Origin: Candidatus Anaerobiospirillum merdipullorum
GTDB taxonomy: Bacteria > Pseudomonadota > Gammaproteobacteria > Enterobacterales > Succinivibrionaceae
Reading direction: 5' to 3'
DNA length: 37,426 nucleotides
Assembly (NCBI GenBank): GCA_018883895.1
Contig: JAHLFG010000036.1
Location: 1-37,426, forward strand
This document shows, one piece after another, positions 33,649 to 37,426 of the stretch (the first letter of the stretch is position 1; each line of letters opens with the position of its first letter). Under the pieces are notes generated by a model. It did not search any database and was not told the DNA's origin. It saw only the letters and a list, made by a program, of their open reading frames with translations. Position numbers and translations under genes: made by a program.

Positions 33649-35364
33649 ATGCTCACCATTCCCCGCGCACAATATGCGCAACTTTACGGCCCCACCGTCG
33701 GCGACAAAATTCGCCTAGCGGACACTGAACTGTGGATTGAAATTGAGAAAGATTACACCGTTTATGGCGAGGAAGTGTGCTTTGGTGGCGGTAAAACCAT
33801 CCGCGATGGCATGGGACAAGGCCAATTTGCCGACGAAGATACCATGGACACCGTCATCACCAATGCCATTGTGGTCGACTATCAGGGCATTATCAAATGC
33901 GATGTCGGCATTAAGCATGGCCGCATTGCCGCTTTAGGTAAGGCCGGCAATCCCAATGTGCAACCACAGGTAACCATGTTAATTGGCCCCAATACCGAAA
34001 TCATTGCCGGTGAGGGCATGCTCCTGACCGCAGGCGGCATGGACAGTCATGTGCATTTAATTTCCCCGCAACAGGCGGCGGAAGCTTTGGCCAGTGGCAT
34101 TACCACCTTAGTAGGCGGCGGTACCGGTCCTGCCACCGGCACCAATGCCACCACCTGCACCCCTGGCGCATGGTATTTACAACGCATGATGCTTGCCTGT
34201 GAAAACTTTCCGGTCAATATCGGTTTTTTAGGCAAGGGCAATTGCTCTGACCCGGCCTTTTTAATTGAGCAAATCAAAGCCGGCGCCTGCGGCCTTAAAT
34301 TACATGAAGACTGGGGCAGTACCCCTGCGGCCATTGATGCCTGCCTGCAAGCTTCAGATGAGTATGATGTGCAAACGGCCATCCATACCGATACCTTAAA
34401 TGAAGCGGGCTTTGTTGAAAGTACCTTAGCGGCCTTTAAGGGACGCACCATTCATACCTATCACACTGAAGGTGCCGGAGGTGGCCATGCCCCGGATATC
34501 ATCAAGGCCTGCGCCCTGCCCAATGTGCTCCCGTCATCGACCAATCCGACGCGGCCATATACCGTCAATACCATTGATGAGCATCTTGATATGCTCATGG
34601 TCTGCCATCACTTAAATCCGCGCCTGCCCGAGGACGTGGCTTTTGCCGATTCCCGTATTCGCCGCGAAACCATTGCCGCAGAGGATATTTTGCAAGACTT
34701 AGGCGCCATTTCCATGATCTCTTCAGACTCACAGGCCATGGGCCGGGTAGGTGAGGTCATTACCCGCACCTGGCAGACGGCCCATAAGATGAAGGTCCAA
34801 CGCGGTCCTTTGCCTGAGGACGCAGGTCAGGGCAATGATAATTATCGCGTGCGGCGCTATATTGCCAAATACACCATCAATCCGGCTCTCACTCACGGCA
34901 TGGCCACTGAAATTGGCTCGGTAAGCGTGGGCAAACTTGCCGACTTAGTGCTGTGGCAACCGGCCTTTTTTGGCGTTAAACCGGCCATGGTGCTCAAAGG
35001 CGGTTTTATTACCTGCGCGCAAATGGGTGATATAAATGCCTCCATCCCCACCCCGCAACCGGTCTATGCCCGGCCGATGTTTGGCGCCTTGGGTCTTGCT
35101 CCGGCTCAAGGAGCACTGACCTTTGTCTCTAAGGCTTTTTTAGATAACGACGGCCAAGCGCAATTGCAAGCTTTAGGCTCTCACCGGCAATTATGCGCGG
35201 TGAAAAATACCCGCCATTTACAGAAAACCGATTTGCCTTTAAACGGCGCCCTGCCACAGATTGAAGTGGATGCCCAAACCTATGAGGTCCGTGCCGACGG
35301 CAAACTTTTGACCTGTGAACCGGCGGCGGTTTTACCCCTGGCGCAACGCTACTTTTTAATCTAG
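33649..35364 (+). CDS. ureC: Urease alpha (catalytic) subunit UreC
   Basis: 571-residue catalytic subunit; it hydrolyses urea to ammonia and carbamate at a dinickel site. All key residues fall at standard numbering: His134 and His136 (HVHL), the carbamylated Lys217 (GLKLHEDWG), His246 (IHTDTLNE), His272 ([10 protein letters not shown]), flap Cys319-His320 (MVCHHLN) and Asp360 (SSDSQAMGR). Nothing in the subunit suggests loss of function. ATG 33649 follows GGAGAGA. Confidence 0.97.
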   Translation: MLTIPRAQYAQLYGPTVGDKIRLADTELWIEIEKDYTVYGEEVCFGGGKTIRDGMGQGQFADEDTMDTVITNAIVVDYQGIIKCDVGIKHGRIAALGKAGNPNVQPQVTMLIGPNTEIIAGEGMLLTAGGMDSHVHLISPQQAAEALASGITTLVGGGTGPATGTNATTCTPGAWYLQRMMLACENFPVNIGFLGKGNCSDPAFLIEQIKAGACGLKLHEDWGSTPAAIDACLQASDEYDVQTAIHTDTLNEAGFVESTLAAFKGRTIHTYHTEGAGGGHAPDIIKACALPNVLPSSTNPTRPYTVNTIDEHLDMLMVCHHLNPRLPEDVAFADSRIRRETIAAEDILQDLGAISMISSDSQAMGRVGEVITRTWQTAHKMKVQRGPLPEDAGQGNDNYRVRRYIAKYTINPALTHGMATEIGSVSVGKLADLVLWQPAFFGVKPAMVLKGGFITCAQMGDINASIPTPQPVYARPMFGALGLAPAQGALTFVSKAFLDNDGQAQLQALGSHRQLCAVKNTRHLQKTDLPLNGALPQIEVDAQTYEVRADGKLLTCEPAAVLPLAQRYFLI

Positions 35365-35372
35365 GAGTAATC

Positions 35373-35834
35373 ATGATTATCTATACCAAAAACTTAGGCC
35401 CCGTCATCCCGACCCCGGATGCCCCTAGCTTGAGCTTAAGTGCCGAGCGCTGGGCAATTTGTCGGCAAAGAACTAAGCTTGAAGATGGCACGGAAGTGGG
35501 GATTAATGTAGAGCGTGGCCAAACCTTGCATGCCGGGGACGTGCTCCAAAGTGCTGACGGACAATTATGTGTGATCTGCGCCGCCCCCGAGGAGCTTATT
35601 GAAGCTACGGCCCCGGATGCCCTGACCCATGCCCGCGCCTGCTATCACTTAGGCAATCGCCATTTGCCGCTGCAAATTTTGCCACTTAAAGTGCGCTTTT
35701 TGCCCGATAGCGTGATTGAGCAAATGTGCACCACCCTAGGTTTAAGCCTGACGCGGCTGTGGGCCACCTTTAACCCCGAAAGCGGAGCCTACGCCCATCA
35801 TCATGAGCATGAGCACGAGCATCACCATGACTGA
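35373..35834 (+). CDS. ureE: Urease nickel chaperone UreE
   Basis: 153-residue nickel-binding metallochaperone. The core has YHLGNRHLPLQI (about residues 91-102), containing the family's conserved nickel-site histidine. It ends with a His-rich tail AHHHEHEHEHHHD that would bind several nickel ions. The His codons also carry the ureF start (overlap 8 bp). Confidence 0.94.
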   Translation: MIIYTKNLGPVIPTPDAPSLSLSAERWAICRQRTKLEDGTEVGINVERGQTLHAGDVLQSADGQLCVICAAPEELIEATAPDALTHARACYHLGNRHLPLQILPLKVRFLPDSVIEQMCTTLGLSLTRLWATFNPESGAYAHHHEHEHEHHHD

Positions 35835-36516
35835 GCGTGCCTTGTGGCTTAATCTGTGTTGGCTGACCTCACCGGCCTTGCCGGTGGGTTCTTTTGCCTT
35901 CTCGCAGGGCCTAGAGCAATTATTTGAGCGTGGGAGCTTAAAGAACGGGAGCGATATCTTGCACTATCTGCGCTTTTATCTGCAGACGGGGCTGGGGTAT
36001 TGGGAATTGCCGTTGTTAAAGCGCATGTATCAGGCCTGCCAAGATGAGCAATGGGAACAATTAAAAAATCTCAACTCCCGCTTACTATCAGGGCGCGAGA
36101 CGGCCGAACTTTTACTAGAAGAGCAAGCGCAAGGTCAGGCGCTCATGCAATTATGCGGCAAACTGTTTACCCTGCCACCTAGTTTGCAAGCGTGCAAGCT
36201 AGGCTATGTGGCGGCCTTTGCCCTCTTTGCCTGGTATAGCACGCCCGTTGAAGCAAAGGACAAGCTTACTGCCTTAGAACTAATGCAAGCCTATGCCTTT
36301 GCCCAAGTACAAAATGCCTTAGCCGCAAGTTGTAAGGCCCTGCCCTTAGGACAGATGGCCGCGGCTCAAGTGCAGGTGCAATTACTGCCGGTAATTGAGG
36401 AAGTCTGTAAGCGCGCGCTTACGCTTGATGATGGCGACTTAGGGACAAGCCTGCCCTTTTTAGCCATTGTAAGCTCCTTACATGAAAGCCAATACTCCAG
36501 ATTGTTTCGCAGTTAA
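35827..36516 (+). CDS. ureF: Urease accessory protein UreF
   Basis: 229-residue accessory protein acting with UreD and UreG as a gate for nickel insertion. The family opening WLTSPALPVGSFAFSQGLE (about residues 11-29) is clear, and RLLSGRETAELLLEEQAQGQ falls near 83-102. ATG 35827 aligns with the family start and overlaps ureE by 8 bp; the frame stays open to 35803 inside ureE. A 29-bp gap to ureG with a separate ribosome site follows. Confidence 0.93.
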   Translation: MTERALWLNLCWLTSPALPVGSFAFSQGLEQLFERGSLKNGSDILHYLRFYLQTGLGYWELPLLKRMYQACQDEQWEQLKNLNSRLLSGRETAELLLEEQAQGQALMQLCGKLFTLPPSLQACKLGYVAAFALFAWYSTPVEAKDKLTALELMQAYAFAQVQNALAASCKALPLGQMAAAQVQVQLLPVIEEVCKRALTLDDGDLGTSLPFLAIVSSLHESQYSRLFRS

Positions 36517-36545
36517 ATTATTTATTTGTTAGATGAGGATTTTTT

Positions 36546-37169
36546 ATGTCAAATGCTCCTTTGCGCGTCGGCATCGGCGGACCGGTGGGATCAGGGAAGA
36601 CCGCCTTGCTGTGCAACCTCTGTGTGCTTTTGCGCGATCAGTACAATATTGCTGCGGTGACCAATGATATTTACACCAAGGAAGATGCCGAATTTTTACT
36701 GCGCCATCAGGTCCTGCCGGCGGATCGCGTGCTTGGCGTCGAGACCGGCGGTTGCCCGCATACGGCCATTCGCGAAGATGCGTCGATGAATTTAAGCGCT
36801 ATTGCCACCTTAGAATAGCGCCATCCCAATTTAGACATCATCTTTGTCGAAAGCGACGGCGATAATCTCTCGGCCACCTTTAGCCCGGAGCTTGCCGATC
36901 TGACCTTATATATTATCGCTGTCTCCGGAGGCGATAAGATCCCGCGTAAAGGCGGCCCCGGGATCACCAAGTCCGATCTGCTGGTAATTAATAAAATCGA
37001 TCTGGCCCCCTATGTGCACGCCTCGTTGGAAGTAATGGCGCGCGACAGTAAGAAGATGCGCGGTGAGCGGCCGTTTTTATTTAGTAATATGCTCACTAAA
37101 GAGGGGCTTAATGAAATTGCGCACTTTATTATAAGCGCCGGGCTTCTCCCTGATAGACTTAACGCTTAA
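36546..37169 (+). pseudogene. ureG: Urease accessory GTPase UreG, interrupted by an amber codon
   Basis: The 207-residue reading frame of the nickel-delivery GTPase UreG is recognisable throughout. The P-loop [11 protein letters not shown] (residues 9-19) and the [16 protein letters not shown] block with the metal-binding Cys-Pro-His are in the first part. Codon 91 is TAG (36816-36818), where the family has GAG (LEERHP): a single G-to-T change would do. Beyond it the frame continues intact as [38 protein letters not shown] and VINKID to TAA at 37167. The usual ESGGDN reads ESDGDN. The 90-residue product would lack the NKxD guanine-binding motif. Other genes here end in TAG, so reassignment is unlikely. 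Confidence 0.9.
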
Positions 37170-37178
37170 ATGGCGCCG

Positions 37179-37211
37179 CCTTGGTCTGTTGCTTAAGGCA
37201 ACAGGCTAAGG
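37179..37211 (+). terminator. Hairpin after ureG
   Basis: CTGTTGC (37186-37192) and GCAACAG (37198-37204) form a 7-bp stem with a 5-nt loop, with CCTT/AAGG extending it imperfectly. No T-run follows, so it may end the operon with Rho or stabilise the transcript. Confidence 0.4.
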
Positions 37212-37283
37212 TAAATTTAAATTATTGTTATATAACAGAAAAATTAAGAAAGCACTTTACGTTAGGGCAGGCTGAAAGCTTGG

Positions 37284-37318
37284 GGCCCAAAAACACAAAA
37301 AGCACCTTGCGGTGCTTT
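37284..37318 (-). terminator. Terminator of the rRNA operon
   Basis: On the minus strand AAAGCACC (37318-37311) pairs with GGTGCTTT (37306-37299) over a 4-nt loop and is followed by TTGTGTTTTT. It lies 34 bp past the 5S rRNA 3' end. Confidence 0.85.
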
Positions 37319-37351
37319 AAGGTAGCGCTCTGTGCGCTTTATGTAAAGTGG

Positions 37352-37426
37352 ATGCCTGGCGATTTCCTACTCTCGCACCGACGTACGCGGCACTACCATC
37401 GGCATCTCTGCATTTCACTTCTGTGT
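37352..37426 (-). rRNA. rrf: 5S ribosomal RNA, 3' portion (continues beyond window)
   Basis: The minus strand reads GTGCGAGAGTAGGAAATCGC and ends CCAGGCAT, matching the 3' end of gammaproteobacterial 5S rRNA (E. coli: GCGAGAGTAGGGAACTGCCAGGCAT, interrupted here for length). About 75 of about 117 nt are inside the window; the rest of the rRNA operon lies beyond 37426. Confidence 0.92.

Noticed and set aside
36816-36818. TAG as a reassigned sense codon
   Set aside because: Several intact genes in the window, such as edd, ureB and ureC, end in TAG, so the codon acts as a normal stop.
1-37426. CRISPR array or phage genes
   Set aside because: No regularly spaced direct repeats with unique spacers and no phage structural or integrase genes were seen; the only tandem repeats are coding.

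Overview
The window looks like chromosome of an anaerobic, host-associated gammaproteobacterium, probably near the Succinivibrionaceae (Aeromonadales). I infer this from E. coli-like gluconate control (a GntR repressor with matching ATGTTA-N4-TAACAT operators and a CRP site), a two-iron superoxide reductase typical of anaerobes, a gamma-type tRNA-Phe and 5S rRNA, and a complete urt-ure cluster. The placement rests on protein resemblance, not on a search.

Layout. 1-5650: gluconate locus, with gntR and a GntP-family permease on the minus strand and gntK-edd divergently on the plus strand, controlled from one shared region (3074-3279). 5763-5838: tRNA-Phe(GAA), minus. 6052-7722: GH13 alpha-glucosidase. 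7792-9666: IS4/IS1634-type transposase. 9864-10244: superoxide reductase. 10407-13090: two overlapping aldo/keto reductase genes and a divergent AraC-type regulator. 13094-13712: two small exported, extremely acidic, tryptophan-punctuated proteins in a two-gene operon. 13915-17026: a decayed xyloside locus made of a GH31 alpha-xylosidase tail and a GH120 beta-xylosidase lacking its N-terminus, fused head to head, followed by a ROK regulator lacking most of its DNA-binding domain. 17134-18675: exported amidase. 18956-24440: five-gene peptide/nickel-type ABC importer, minus strand. 24633-26172: YghZ-type aldo/keto reductase and a DnaQ-like exonuclease. 26499-37169: tightly packed urtABCDE-ureDABCEFG cluster. 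37352-end: 3' part of a 5S rRNA on the minus strand, the edge of an rRNA operon.

How the genes work together. Gluconate is imported, phosphorylated by GntK and dehydrated by Edd to KDPG; no KDPG aldolase gene is present here. Urea is imported by UrtABCDE and split by the nickel enzyme UreABC, which is matured by UreDEFG. The adjacent ABC importer is a plausible nickel source, but that is inference. ureG carries an in-frame amber codon and an altered conserved motif, so urease maturation may be impaired in this strain unless the codon is read through or is a sequence error.

Most unusual content: the pair of acidic secreted proteins (D-n-W and EWEPDED repeats), the interrupted ureG inside an otherwise intact urease operon, and the deletion scar joining two divergent xylosidase genes.
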